A stretch of DNA of 64,000 nucleotides from Oscillospiraceae bacterium (GTDB lineage Bacteria > Bacillota > Clostridia > Oscillospirales > Oscillospiraceae). Below the pieces are notes generated by a model. The model was not told the origin of the DNA. It saw only the letters and a list, made by a program, of their open reading frames with translations, and did no database searches. This document shows, one piece after another, positions 45,553-54,026 of this stretch (positions are counted from its first letter, which is position 1; each line of letters opens with the position of its first letter). The stretch spans positions 1 through 64,000 of the forward strand of contig WQXY01000008.1 of the NCBI GenBank assembly GCA_009781515.1, written 5' to 3'. Both the position numbers and the translations under genes were made by a program.

Positions 45553-47154
45553 ATGAGAGAAACAATAGACAGAATGTTAGCGGCAATCAGAGAGTATCTT
45601 GCAAAAATGCCAAGGAAAAACAAGATACAAATGGCTGTGCTTGCGGCATTTGTTGTTGTCCTCGCCATTGTTGTAGTCAGTTTGCTTACACGTGTAAACT
45701 GGGTGCTCCTGCCCGCTACGGGTAATGCCACCAGTACAAGTCAGATATATGCACAACTTCAAGAATGGGGAATACCTGCGGATGCCCGTTCTCCCACAAC
45801 TATTTTTGTTCATGAAAAAAGTCTCGGCGACATACAAATGCGGCTGACAAATGCGGGTCTTATAGGAATAACCGGCTTTGACCGCACAGGTCTTGGCGAT
45901 GCGCAAGGATTTGGCGTAACGAGTGAATTTGCAAAACGGGTTTTTGACAACAACACGGCTGATAATATAACGGTTCAGCTTCTGCAGTCTCCGTTAGTAC
46001 AAAATGCTCATGTGGTTGTCAATTCGGGAGAATCATCGCCATTTCGTATTCAAACCAATACCAGAAGACCACAAGCGTCTGTAATGCTTACACTGAGCGG
46101 TACAGAAAGACTCACTCAAGCAGAAGCACAATCCATTGCAGATATTGTTAAAGCAGGTGTACCGGGCATAACTTATGAAGATATGAGTATTTCCGACACC
46201 TCGTTATACACTTACAAAATTGGTGACGGAACTCAGGATTTAGAAACGGAAATCGGCGAGCGCACTGCACTTGCAGACCGTCTCACAAACCAAATACAAG
46301 TGCAGGTAGAGCAGTTTTTATCACCATGGTTTGGAATGAGTAACATAAACATTCTGCCAAATGTTAAACTCAATTTTGACAGAGTTGTTACAAACAAAGT
46401 AGAGTTTGAACCGCCGATACCGGGCGAAATGGAAGGAATTGTCCGCACTTCGGAAGAAATATATGAGCTTAGCAGAAGATGGGCGGGTGCCGAGGGTGTT
46501 CCGGGAACGGACTCCAACGCAATGGGAAGCATAGAATATCCGTGGGGCACACCTGACGACGGTGATTTATACAGGCGCGCTGCTATCAGCAAGAATATGG
46601 AAATAAACGAAACCGTTACACAAATTGAGCATCAGCAGGGTGTCGTTGAAAGACTTAGCATAGGAATAATGATAAACAGTAATGCTCCTGATGTTGATGA
46701 GAGCGTTTATCCGATTGTAACAGACCTTATTTCAAATGCAATTGGAACTTCGGCGGGAAATATTTCCGTCTATCTTGTACCGTTTGCAGAAGATACCTCG
46801 CTTGAAGAACTGCGAGCGGCAATGGAAGCGCGCGAAGCACAGCAGCGAATGGACAGACTTATTGACCAAATCCTCATGTATGGAACGATTTTGATGCTTG
46901 CAATTATGATTATAATGCTTATCAGAACAGTTCTCAAAACATTCAGACCGCCCCCCGAGCCGGAAGAATTACTTGTTGCTGCGGGTCCGGGTGGAATGGA
47001 TATTATCATCGGTGATGATGACGGTGTTGACAAGGAATTTGAAGAGGTTGACCTTAAAGCTAAATCTGCAGGTCTTGAACAGATTGAAAGATTTATTGAC
47101 AAAGATGCAGCAACAGTTGCGCAACTGCTCAGAAACTGGTTGTCTGACGATTAA
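45553..47154 (+). CDS. fliF: Flagellar MS ring protein FliF
   Basis: A 533-residue protein with two membrane helices (about 26-48 and 440-460), a periplasmic YscJ/FliF domain (RSPTTIFVHEKSLGDIQMRL, and A-Q-SIADIVKAGVPGITYEDM) and a cytoplasmic C terminus that binds FliG. The start at 45553 has GGAGGG upstream. It begins the block fliF-G-H-I-J, which in Bacillus follows fliE but here is 20 kb away from it. Confidence 0.95.
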   Translation: MRETIDRMLAAIREYLAKMPRKNKIQMAVLAAFVVVLAIVVVSLLTRVNWVLLPATGNATSTSQIYAQLQEWGIPADARSPTTIFVHEKSLGDIQMRLTNAGLIGITGFDRTGLGDAQGFGVTSEFAKRVFDNNTADNITVQLLQSPLVQNAHVVVNSGESSPFRIQTNTRRPQASVMLTLSGTERLTQAEAQSIADIVKAGVPGITYEDMSISDTSLYTYKIGDGTQDLETEIGERTALADRLTNQIQVQVEQFLSPWFGMSNINILPNVKLNFDRVVTNKVEFEPPIPGEMEGIVRTSEEIYELSRRWAGAEGVPGTDSNAMGSIEYPWGTPDDGDLYRRAAISKNMEINETVTQIEHQQGVVERLSIGIMINSNAPDVDESVYPIVTDLISNAIGTSAGNISVYLVPFAEDTSLEELRAAMEAREAQQRMDRLIDQILMYGTILMLAIMIIMLIRTVLKTFRPPPEPEELLVAAGPGGMDIIIGDDDGVDKEFEEVDLKAKSAGLEQIERFIDKDAATVAQLLRNWLSDD

Positions 47155-47173
47155 AGCTTATTAAAGAGGGCGT

Positions 47174-48181
47174 ATGGCAAGAGATGACTTAAGTCAAAAA
47201 GAGAAAGCGGCAATTCTGCTTATCAGTCTTGGAAAGGATTATTCCGCCGAGCTGTATAAGTACTTGTCCGACGAAGAAATCAGTGATATGACACTGAGCA
47301 TCACTACAACACGCCGTGTTGACCCTGATGTCAGAGAAGCCATAATCACAGAGTTCTACGAAATGTGTCTTACCCAAAAGTTTATAACTGAGGGTGGTAT
47401 TGACTATGCCCGTGATATTCTTGAAGAAGCAATAGGCTCTGATAAAGCGGAGGAAATGATACGAAAACTGTCGTCCTCTTTGCAGGTGCGTCCGTTTGAC
47501 TTTATTCGACGGGTGGACTCGAACCAAATTCTAAACGTCATTCACAATGAGCACCCGCAAATCATTGCACTCGTGCTCTCATATATCGAGCCAAAACAAT
47601 CAGCACAAATTATTGCATCGCTTCCCTCGGAGCGTCAAACGGAAATTATCAGCCGTATTTCAAACATGGGAAGCACATCGCCAGAATATGTCAAAGAAGC
47701 CGAGCGGATTTTGGAGCGTAAAATCACTTCCATGGGCTTTACGGAAAATATCATTGTCGGCGGTATCGACACGATAGTCGAAATCATCAACTCACTCGAC
47801 CGTTCTTCCGAAAAGAACATCTTGGAAAGCCTCGACGTCAACGACAGCGAGCTTGCCGACGAAATCAGAAAACGCCTGTTTGTCTTCGAAGACATTGCCA
47901 AACTCAACAACGTCACAGTTCAGCGTGTCCTTCGAGAAATCAACAACGCAGACCTTGCGGTGGCGCTCAAAATGGCAGGCGAAGATGTTACAAGAACAAT
48001 ATTTGCCAACATTTCAAAGCGTTTGCAGGATATGATAAAAGACGATATGGAAGTTATGGGTCCTGTGCGTGTGCGTGACGTTGAAGAAGCTCAACAGAGA
48101 ATTGTTAATGTTATCCGTAAGCTTGAGGATGAGGGTGAGATTGTTGTTGCCCGCGGTGAAGGGGATGACCTGATTGTTTAG
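47174..48181 (+). CDS. fliG: Flagellar motor switch protein FliG
   Basis: A 335-residue protein with the EHPQ motif in NEHPQIIALVLSYI, the middle domain R-I-S-N-M-G-S-TSPEYVKEAERIL and the charged torque helix at the C terminus (V-F-E-DIAKLNNVTVQRVLREI). It is on the cytoplasmic face of the MS ring and touches the stator. Its end overlaps fliH by 8 bases. Confidence 0.96.
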   Translation: MARDDLSQKEKAAILLISLGKDYSAELYKYLSDEEISDMTLSITTTRRVDPDVREAIITEFYEMCLTQKFITEGGIDYARDILEEAIGSDKAEEMIRKLSSSLQVRPFDFIRRVDSNQILNVIHNEHPQIIALVLSYIEPKQSAQIIASLPSERQTEIISRISNMGSTSPEYVKEAERILERKITSMGFTENIIVGGIDTIVEIINSLDRSSEKNILESLDVNDSELADEIRKRLFVFEDIAKLNNVTVQRVLREINNADLAVALKMAGEDVTRTIFANISKRLQDMIKDDMEVMGPVRVRDVEEAQQRIVNVIRKLEDEGEIVVARGEGDDLIV

Positions 48182-48971
48182 AATTGACAGAAGGTTTGTA
48201 AAATTAACAGCTTCCGGAGTGCGTAAAGCAAATTCTGAGGAAAAACGTGAGGTCGACGCAGAGGGTGAAGTACCGGAGGCGGCGACCTCTGCGGAACTAC
48301 CTGAAATACCTTCATATAATGATGTATATATGCAGTATGAAACGGAAGCCGAGGCGCAGGCACAAGAGATATTAACTGACGCTAAGACAAAAGCGGCACA
48401 GCTGATAGAAGATGCACAAGATGAAATCGAAGAGCAGCGGCAGCGTGCATACGATGAGGGTCATGCCGAGGGTTTTTCCAAGGGCGACCTTGAGGGCAGG
48501 CAAATTCACGACGATAAATTAAACGAGCAGCTTCGCGAAAATGAAGACGCGTTAAAAAGAGTTCTTGATGAAATAGCCAGAGAGCGGGAAAATACATTAG
48601 CGACGCTTGAGGAAGAAATAACAACCCTGTCTCTTGAAATAGTTAAAAAGATAATTAATCCTGCAGAAGAAGAGCTAAACAATGTGTTTACCTCACTTAT
48701 AAAAAACGCACTTCGCCAAATGCCGACTGACGGCAAGTTTATAATACGTGTCGCTCCGAACGAATATGAAAAGTATTTTTCATCAGGCTCAGCGGCAATT
48801 GAGCTTGACAGCGGAACTATAGTCACGGCAACCATTTTGCGTGATGTGGCACTTGAAGACGGCGATTGTGTAATCGACACGGAAGATGTAACTGTTAATG
48901 CAGGCCTCCCGTCGCAGTTTAATTATGTAAAGCTTGCATTTGAAAGAGCTAACCAATATGAACCGGATTGA
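48174..48971 (+). CDS. fliH: Flagellar export ATPase regulator FliH
   Basis: A 265-residue protein with a long charged coiled coil (about 55-150, with the AYDEGHAEGFSKGDLEG glycine-repeat segment typical of FliH) and a V-ATPase E-subunit-like C terminus. It holds FliI at the export gate. Start is TTG at 48174, 7-9 bases after AAGGGGAT and inside the end of fliG. The stop overlaps fliI. Confidence 0.9.
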   Translation: MFRIDRRFVKLTASGVRKANSEEKREVDAEGEVPEAATSAELPEIPSYNDVYMQYETEAEAQAQEILTDAKTKAAQLIEDAQDEIEEQRQRAYDEGHAEGFSKGDLEGRQIHDDKLNEQLRENEDALKRVLDEIARERENTLATLEEEITTLSLEIVKKIINPAEEELNNVFTSLIKNALRQMPTDGKFIIRVAPNEYEKYFSSGSAAIELDSGTIVTATILRDVALEDGDCVIDTEDVTVNAGLPSQFNYVKLAFERANQYEPD

Positions 48972-50325
48972 TTTTTCAAAATATTACAATACACTTGCCA
49001 AAACCGACACGCTTGAGCGTGCAGGCAGGGTGACTAAAATAGTAGGTCTCGCCGTTGAAGCAACAGGGCCTTCGTCAAAAATCGGCGACATTTGCGAGAT
49101 GTATACCCTTGATAATGAGCGCAGTGTCCGTGCGGAAATAGTCGGCTTCAAAGACGGTCACACACTGCTGATGCCCTTTGCGGGGCTCGAGGGAATAGGG
49201 CTTGGAAGTTATGTGGTATACACAGGCAAGGCACTGCGAGTGCCCGTTGGCAAGGAGCTTATAGGCAGAGTGCTTGACGCACTTGGAAACCCGTTTGACG
49301 ACCTGCCGCCGCCAAAAATTGACGCATGGTACCCTGCGGAAAACTCTCCGCCAAATCCGCTTACAAGAGATCGTATTAAAGAAGTGCTGCCGCTTGGGGT
49401 TAAAGCGATAGACAGTATGCTCACTGTCGGACGGGGTCAAAGGCTTGGAATATTTGCAGGCTCAGGCGTCGGAAAAAGCTCGCTGCTCGGTATGATGGCA
49501 CGATATGCGGTTGCGGATATAAATGTTATCGTACTTGTCGGCGAGAGGGGACGCGAGGTTCGCGACTTTATCGAAAAAGACCTTGGGGAAGAGGGTCTGC
49601 GTAAATCCATATTGGTAATAGCGACATCAGACCAGCCCGCGCTTTTACGCCTTAAATGTGCCATGACAGGCACGGCGGTTGCCGAATATTTCAGAGACCA
49701 AGGCTACAAGGTGCTACTTCTGATGGACTCGCTGACACGTTTTGCAATGGCACAAAGAGAGATTGGCATGGCAGCAGGCGAGCCGCCTGTTTCGAGAGGA
49801 TTTCCGCCGTCGGTTTTTGCGATTTTGCCGAAGCTCTTGGAGCGTTCGGGAATGTCGGACAAGGGCTCAATCACAGGCTTATATACGGTGCTTGTTGAGG
49901 GCGACGATATGAATGAACCGATATCCGATACTGTGCGGGGTATCCTCGACGGGCATATAGTGTTATCACGTGCGATTGCAAACGGTAATCATTATCCGCC
50001 TATTGATATTTTGGGAAGCGTGAGCCGTGTAATGCCGGATATTGTTACAAAAGAACATTTGCGTGAGTTTGGCACTGTAAAAAACATGATAGCTGTTTAC
50101 CGTGAAGCGGAAGACCTTATAAACATCGGAGCGTATAAGCAAGGCGCAAATGCCGAAATAGACAGGTCTGTGCAGCTTCACCACCCGATACAAAGCTTTT
50201 TGAGGCAGGACATATCCGAGAGCTTCACATTTGAGGAAACAATGGAGCAAATGAAGCAGATAGTCGGAGCGGGACCGGTCGGTTTGGGAATGCAGTTAGG
50301 AATGCAGCCGGGAGCAGGAGCATAA
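48958..50325 (+). CDS. fliI: Flagellar export ATPase FliI
   Basis: A 455-residue ATPase with P-loop AGSGVGKS at 167-174, then VGERGREVRDFIEKDLGEEG, LLLMDSLTRFAMAQREIGMA and GEPPVSRGFPPSVFAILPKL, the FliI hallmark region. It powers and orders export with FliH and FliJ. The start at 48958 overlaps the fliH end by 14 bases; the longer ORF start at 48934 gives no known FliI sequence. Confidence 0.96.
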   Translation: MNRIDFSKYYNTLAKTDTLERAGRVTKIVGLAVEATGPSSKIGDICEMYTLDNERSVRAEIVGFKDGHTLLMPFAGLEGIGLGSYVVYTGKALRVPVGKELIGRVLDALGNPFDDLPPPKIDAWYPAENSPPNPLTRDRIKEVLPLGVKAIDSMLTVGRGQRLGIFAGSGVGKSSLLGMMARYAVADINVIVLVGERGREVRDFIEKDLGEEGLRKSILVIATSDQPALLRLKCAMTGTAVAEYFRDQGYKVLLLMDSLTRFAMAQREIGMAAGEPPVSRGFPPSVFAILPKLLERSGMSDKGSITGLYTVLVEGDDMNEPISDTVRGILDGHIVLSRAIANGNHYPPIDILGSVSRVMPDIVTKEHLREFGTVKNMIAVYREAEDLINIGAYKQGANAEIDRSVQLHHPIQSFLRQDISESFTFEETMEQMKQIVGAGPVGLGMQLGMQPGAGA

Positions 50326-50329
50326 AGGC

Positions 50330-50785
50330 ATGAAAAAGTTCGTTTTTTCTCTGCAGGCTCTCTACAACTACAAGCTTACTGTTGAAAGACTTCAAAAAGC
50401 CGATTTGAAAAAAGCTCAGCAGGCACTCCAAGAGCTTCTTGATGAGGAAAGCAGACTGCTCCAAGCTTATGCAAACAATGAACGCTCGCTTGAGGAAGCG
50501 CTGCGAAAAGGCGAAAATGTCGGAGCGGCTCTCATGGAGCATGATGCGTTCTTCCGCTTTCTGCGGGAAGCACTCATAGAGATAAGGATTTTAATCGAAG
50601 AGGCCGAAGAAGTTGTACGTCAGTGTCAAGAGCGTTTAATCCTGACAATGAAAGAGATTAAGACATACCTCAAGCTTCGTGAAGAACAGTTTGCCTCATA
50701 CATGAAAGAAGTGCAGGCTGAGGAAGCAAAAGAAATAGACGACTTGGTATCATTTAACGTGATTAGTGAAGATATAAATGCGTAA
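50330..50785 (+). CDS. fliJ: Flagellar export stalk protein FliJ
   Basis: A 151-residue, wholly helical protein, starting with KKFVFSLQALYNYKLTVERL, as in FliJ. It forms the coiled-coil stalk of the FliI hexamer and contacts FlhA. It lies 4 bases after fliI. Confidence 0.92.
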   Translation: MKKFVFSLQALYNYKLTVERLQKADLKKAQQALQELLDEESRLLQAYANNERSLEEALRKGENVGAALMEHDAFFRFLREALIEIRILIEEAEEVVRQCQERLILTMKEIKTYLKLREEQFASYMKEVQAEEAKEIDDLVSFNVISEDINA

Positions 50786-50799
50786 AGGAGCGATGCACC

Positions 50800-51579
50800 G
50801 TGCCGGATGAAGAAGTAACTGATTTAACCGAAGAAGGTTCCGGTGGAAAAGCTGAACCTAAGAAAGAAGCTGCACCTGCTGCACCAAAAGCAGAAAAGGC
50901 GGCAGTAGATGCCGATAGCTCAGAAAAGGCTTCAAAGGGTAAAAAAGGCAAAGGCAAGGGCAAACCCGTCAAAAAAGGCGGCGGAGGCGGTGTCATTGCT
51001 GTCATGCTCATTATCGCACTGCTTCTTGTCGGCAGCTTTGGTGCTGCGGTATATTTTAATGTTTTCAGTGCTCGCGCCATAACGGCAGATTTGGTAAATG
51101 ACCCGCTGCTGCGGGTGATAATATGGCTTGACCCGTCGTTTTCGACGGTTGATGAACGTATGCGTGAGGAAGCCGATGCACGCGACAGACGGCTGAGTGC
51201 ACTTGAAGAAAAGCTTAATGAACGTATTGCAGAGGTTGAGCAGCGTGAGAGCCGCGCAGACACAAGAGAGCAGCAGCTTGACAGGTGGGCGATTGAGCTT
51301 AATAACCGCGAGGAACAAATCATTGCAATGTATGAGAGAACAATCCCGCTCTATCGACGTGATATGACAGATCAGGAGCGTGATGACATGATTTCATATG
51401 CAAGAACGTTTACGCAGATGTCGCCCGAGGACGCTGCCGAAATACTTGTCAGAATTGGCAGCGTGGAAAATACCGCTGCAATACTGTACTTTATGGGTGA
51501 GAGAAATGCCGCTGCAATCATGGCAGCGCTTCACCCCGACTATGCCGCCGCGGTGACAAACGTGTGGTTGTATAATTAG
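50800..51579 (+). CDS. MotE/YlxF-like membrane coiled-coil protein
   Basis: A 259-residue protein: a charged Lys/Ala/Gly-rich N terminus (residues 1-65), one membrane helix (about 66-88, VIAVMLIIALLLVGSFGAAV), a coiled coil (about 125-175, SALEEKLNERIAEVEQRESR) and a C-terminal MgtE-N/MotE-like region (Y-A-R-TFTQMSPEDAAEILVRI, then NTAAILYFMGERNAAAIMAA). It is in the ylxF position after fliJ. In Bacillus fliK follows directly; here a 6-kb island intervenes. GTG start with AAAGGAG upstream. Confidence 0.8.
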   Translation: MPDEEVTDLTEEGSGGKAEPKKEAAPAAPKAEKAAVDADSSEKASKGKKGKGKGKPVKKGGGGGVIAVMLIIALLLVGSFGAAVYFNVFSARAITADLVNDPLLRVIIWLDPSFSTVDERMREEADARDRRLSALEEKLNERIAEVEQRESRADTREQQLDRWAIELNNREEQIIAMYERTIPLYRRDMTDQERDDMISYARTFTQMSPEDAAEILVRIGSVENTAAILYFMGERNAAAIMAALHPDYAAAVTNVWLYN

Positions 51580-51597
51580 GGTTTATACACTCTTTAA

Positions 51598-51620
51598 GCT
51601 ACGCAGTGCTGTGGCAATCT
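51598..51620. repeat. Relic of the MITE-like repeat arm
   Basis: TACGCAGTGCTGTGGCAATCT resembles the left arm of the repeat at 24838-24970 (CACACTGTGGCGTGGCAATCC). Only one decayed arm is visible. It lies at the left edge of the accessory island. In the rest of 51580-51790 I see only the XRE promoter and AT-rich sequence. Confidence 0.35.
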
Positions 51621-51710
51621 ACTATTAAGTATACTTCGGTTTGTTACGAAACATGTAATATAGAAGGTTCTTTGTGCTTAGTATGATTTATTATATGTTT
51701 TATTATTATA

Positions 51711-51739
51711 TTGACGAATAATAATCTAAAGAGTAAAAT
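51711..51739 (+). promoter_or_regulatory. Promoter of the XRE-protease-PIN module
   Basis: -35 TTGACG (51711-51716), 17 bases, -10 TAAAAT (51734-51739), about 50 bases before the XRE ATG. AAGGAGG follows at the proper distance from the ATG. Confidence 0.75.
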
Positions 51740-51790
51740 ATAGACATGAACAAAGTAAAACAGCACAGTTTCTTTTAAGGAGGTTTTCAA

Positions 51791-52117
51791 ATGGAAGATT
51801 TACGTGTGTTTGGGAATATGCTTGAGAAACTGAGAAATGAAAATGATATTACAAATGATGCTTTGTGTGAGAAGCTTGACTGTACCAAAGAAGTATTAAT
51901 AAATTTACTAAAAGGGTGCGTTGTGCCCACAACTGATCAATTAGTTGTTTTGGCAGATGTTTTTAATGTTACTCCCGAAGAACTCTTTTTAGGTGATAGA
52001 GATCATTATGAAGCATCGGTGGTTCATTATATGTATGATTTTAAGAGCCCCGAAGCTCGAGAAAAAATTCTCGATATAATTGAAAGCTATTCAAAGTTAG
52101 TTTCTGGTGTTAAGTAG
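51791..52117 (+). CDS. XRE-family transcription regulator
   Basis: A 108-residue protein with an N-terminal XRE helix-turn-helix (MLEKLRNENDITNDALCEKL, I-N-LLKGCVVPTTDQLVVLADV, F-N-VTPEELFLG) and a short helical tail. It is the first gene of a module with an ImmA/IrrE-type protease and a PIN-like protein. Such regulators are often the target that the protease cuts. A terminator lies just after it. AT-rich compared with the flagellar genes, suggesting acquisition. Confidence 0.88.
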   Translation: MEDLRVFGNMLEKLRNENDITNDALCEKLDCTKEVLINLLKGCVVPTTDQLVVLADVFNVTPEELFLGDRDHYEASVVHYMYDFKSPEAREKILDIIESYSKLVSGVK

Positions 52118-52128
52118 CCGGTTTCATC

Positions 52129-52155
52129 GGCATAGGGGAACCTATGCCTTTTTTT
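52129..52155 (+). terminator. Intrinsic terminator between XRE and protease genes
   Basis: A perfect 8-bp stem GGCATAGG / CCTATGCC with a GGAA loop, then seven Ts. The protease gene follows within 19 bases and shows no promoter of its own, so read-through would be needed for its expression. Confidence 0.85.
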
Positions 52156-52173
52156 ATTTGTGGAGGTGTTCTA

Positions 52174-53070
52174 TTGAAAAAGATGAACAATGTACATGTT
52201 CTTGATATTGAGCAAGTAAAAGCAATTAGAGAGTTCCTTATTATTAAAGACGACTTAATTAGAGATGGTTCTTTTAACAAGGTTTTAAGGGATGATATTT
52301 TCCAGTTGTTAGAAAGTCAAGATTGTATTGTTCTATATTATCCGCTTGAAAATGAGGAAAATAACGGATTTCACGTAGAATATCCATATCGTGGAGAATT
52401 AAAACACTTTGTTTACATAAATACTGATCAATTTAAAGAAACTCAGATTTTTACTGCCGCACACGAACTTGGTCATATATGGAAAATTATTGAATTTATG
52501 CAGGAAAATGGATTTAGTGGTGATGACGAATGGGAAGAAAGGGTTATTAGTCGTTTTGCGGCAGAACTCTTAATGCCTAAGGATGAATTTCGGTCCTTTG
52601 CGATTAAAGAAATTGTTGTGTCAAAAAAACAATATACAAAAAAGCAGCTTCCTATGACCAGCATTATTCGTATAGTTACAGCGATTATGAATGAGTTTTT
52701 CACACCTTTTAAATCTGTTGTCCATCGTTTATATGAGTTGATGATAATATCTGAAAAGTTAGCAAATACATTACTTGAAAAATATGATACCGGAGAGTAT
52801 AGAGACTACTCAATGATTGTAGCTAATGAACAAGGTTATAATAGGCTTTATCAAACGCCTGATAAATTGCTTAAACACATTGATGGACTCAAGGAATTAT
52901 TGGATGAGGCTAAAAATAATAATGCTATGCCGGAAAAATGGTTAGCTTCGATGTATAGTTTATTTGATTATGAATTTGACAGGCAAGATATTACGCTGGG
53001 AGTCTCTCTTCCTGATGATATAAGCATTATAGAAGGAGGAGATATTGATGAAGAAAATGGCGGTTATTGA
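52174..53070 (+). CDS. ImmA/IrrE-family metallo-endopeptidase
   Basis: A 298-residue zinc protease of the COG2856 type. The HEXXH motif HELGH is at 97-101 (FTAAHELGHIWK), and the downstream glutamate region is VISRFAAELLMPKDEF. In ICEBs1 and Deinococcus, relatives cut XRE-type repressors; the XRE gene just upstream is the obvious candidate here. Start is TTG at 52174, 5 bases after GGAGGTG; ATG at 52183 is the alternative, 14 bases from that site. The 3' end overlaps the PIN-like gene by 23 bases. The C-terminal half is helical and not recognised. Confidence 0.88.
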   Translation: MKKMNNVHVLDIEQVKAIREFLIIKDDLIRDGSFNKVLRDDIFQLLESQDCIVLYYPLENEENNGFHVEYPYRGELKHFVYINTDQFKETQIFTAAHELGHIWKIIEFMQENGFSGDDEWEERVISRFAAELLMPKDEFRSFAIKEIVVSKKQYTKKQLPMTSIIRIVTAIMNEFFTPFKSVVHRLYELMIISEKLANTLLEKYDTGEYRDYSMIVANEQGYNRLYQTPDKLLKHIDGLKELLDEAKNNNAMPEKWLASMYSLFDYEFDRQDITLGVSLPDDISIIEGGDIDEENGGY

Positions 53071-53614
53071 CAATGATTTTCTTAATCATTTAGTCGAACT
53101 GAATAATCGCAAAGATGCTTTTGAATTAATTGAAACATTTTTTGGAGCACTTGAATATAAGGTGGTTATGCATCCTCTTGTTTTTAAGTATGAAAAGAGC
53201 CCAATATCCAACAACTTAATGGAAAAACTTTTTAATGAGCAGCTTATATGTGTTCCGGAATTATCTGAAATATGGACAAATTTACCGACAGGGCAAATTT
53301 ATTACAATGCCATGGTAAAACAAATATATTATGAATTTACAGGCAATCCTTATCCCTGTAGTGATGTTTGTGGCGATTGGAAAAAACAAGAGAGTTTGGG
53401 TGAAATACATTCTGCAGCTATGTGTGCATCTTTGAATTATGACGTTTTTTTATCTGACGACAATGCTGCTGTTCGTTACTTAAGCAAAGCAGTAGAAACT
53501 GCGGCACAAAAAACTTTAATTGTTTATAATAGACAACAGTGCTGTGATATACTTAAAGAAGCCGGCTTGTTAAACCATAAAATTCTTAATATAATAAGTC
53601 ATAAGAAAAAATAA
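53048..53614 (+). CDS. PIN-like domain protein (putative toxin or nuclease)
   Basis: A 188-residue protein with the features of a PIN nuclease: first acidic residue D8 in a hydrophobic strand (MAVIDNDFLNHL), then, after a helical middle, G-E-IHSAAMCASLNYDVFLSDD with a conserved Glu and paired Asp, as in the PIN metal site. Five cysteines are scattered. The start at 53048 has AAGGAGG 8 bases upstream and overlaps the protease gene, so both are coupled. With XRE and protease it may form a toxin-antitoxin or defence module. The PIN fold is inferred by eye. Confidence 0.6.
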   Translation: MKKMAVIDNDFLNHLVELNNRKDAFELIETFFGALEYKVVMHPLVFKYEKSPISNNLMEKLFNEQLICVPELSEIWTNLPTGQIYYNAMVKQIYYEFTGNPYPCSDVCGDWKKQESLGEIHSAAMCASLNYDVFLSDDNAAVRYLSKAVETAAQKTLIVYNRQQCCDILKEAGLLNHKILNIISHKKK

Positions 53615-53663
53615 TACTCTATTATGAGTAATTAATAGGTAGTTAATTGCAGCAACAAAATAC

Positions 53664-53692
53664 TTGCTTTCCATGTACGAATACGATATAAT
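53664..53692 (+). promoter_or_regulatory. Promoter of the surface protein-sortase pair
   Basis: -35 TTGCTT (53664-53669), 17 bases, -10 TATAAT (53687-53692). The expected start is near 53700, giving a 5' leader of about 325 bases before the ATG at 54027. Confidence 0.75.
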
Positions 53693-53699
53693 GTCTCGC

Positions 53700-54020
53700 A
53701 GGAAACGAAAGTGCCTCGCCAGTTTACTGGCGGCAGGTGAGAAGTGTTACGAGCACTCCCCACCCTGTATACATAATCTGACTATGTACACAATTGCATA
53801 AGCAACACCATGCTGACTATTATATGCTCTAATGAGTATTAGCGCAAGTAAAACGCATAATTAAGATAGTCGGTTGTGTCGCACAAATAACGTGCTGTGT
53901 ACTAAGTGCTCGTAAGAGCGAGATGTACATGGCATTTTTCGTTTTCGGGTAAACTGCCAACCGGGGCTTATTCTGCCCCGGCGGCAGAATACTCGAAGTA
54001 CATAAAACGAAAAAAGGAGA
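53700..54020 (+). ncRNA. Long structured 5' leader (candidate cis-regulatory RNA)
   Basis: No coding sequence fits here, but several nested stems do. CGCCAG-TTTA-CTGGCG is at 53717-53732. Two copies of CTGACTAT (53778-53785 and 53813-53820) can each pair with ATAGTCGG (53866-53873). CCGGGGC/GCCCCGG (53961-53981) lies within CTGCC/GGCAG. An 11-bp outer stem, TTTTTCGTTTT (53935-53945) with AAAACGAAAAA (54004-54014), ends next to the ribosome site. The two competing CTGACTAT copies suggest a switch. GGAAAC near the start recalls c-di-GMP-II riboswitches, but I could not fit the rest of that motif. The class is unassigned. Confidence 0.5.
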
Positions 54021-54026
54021 ATAAAA

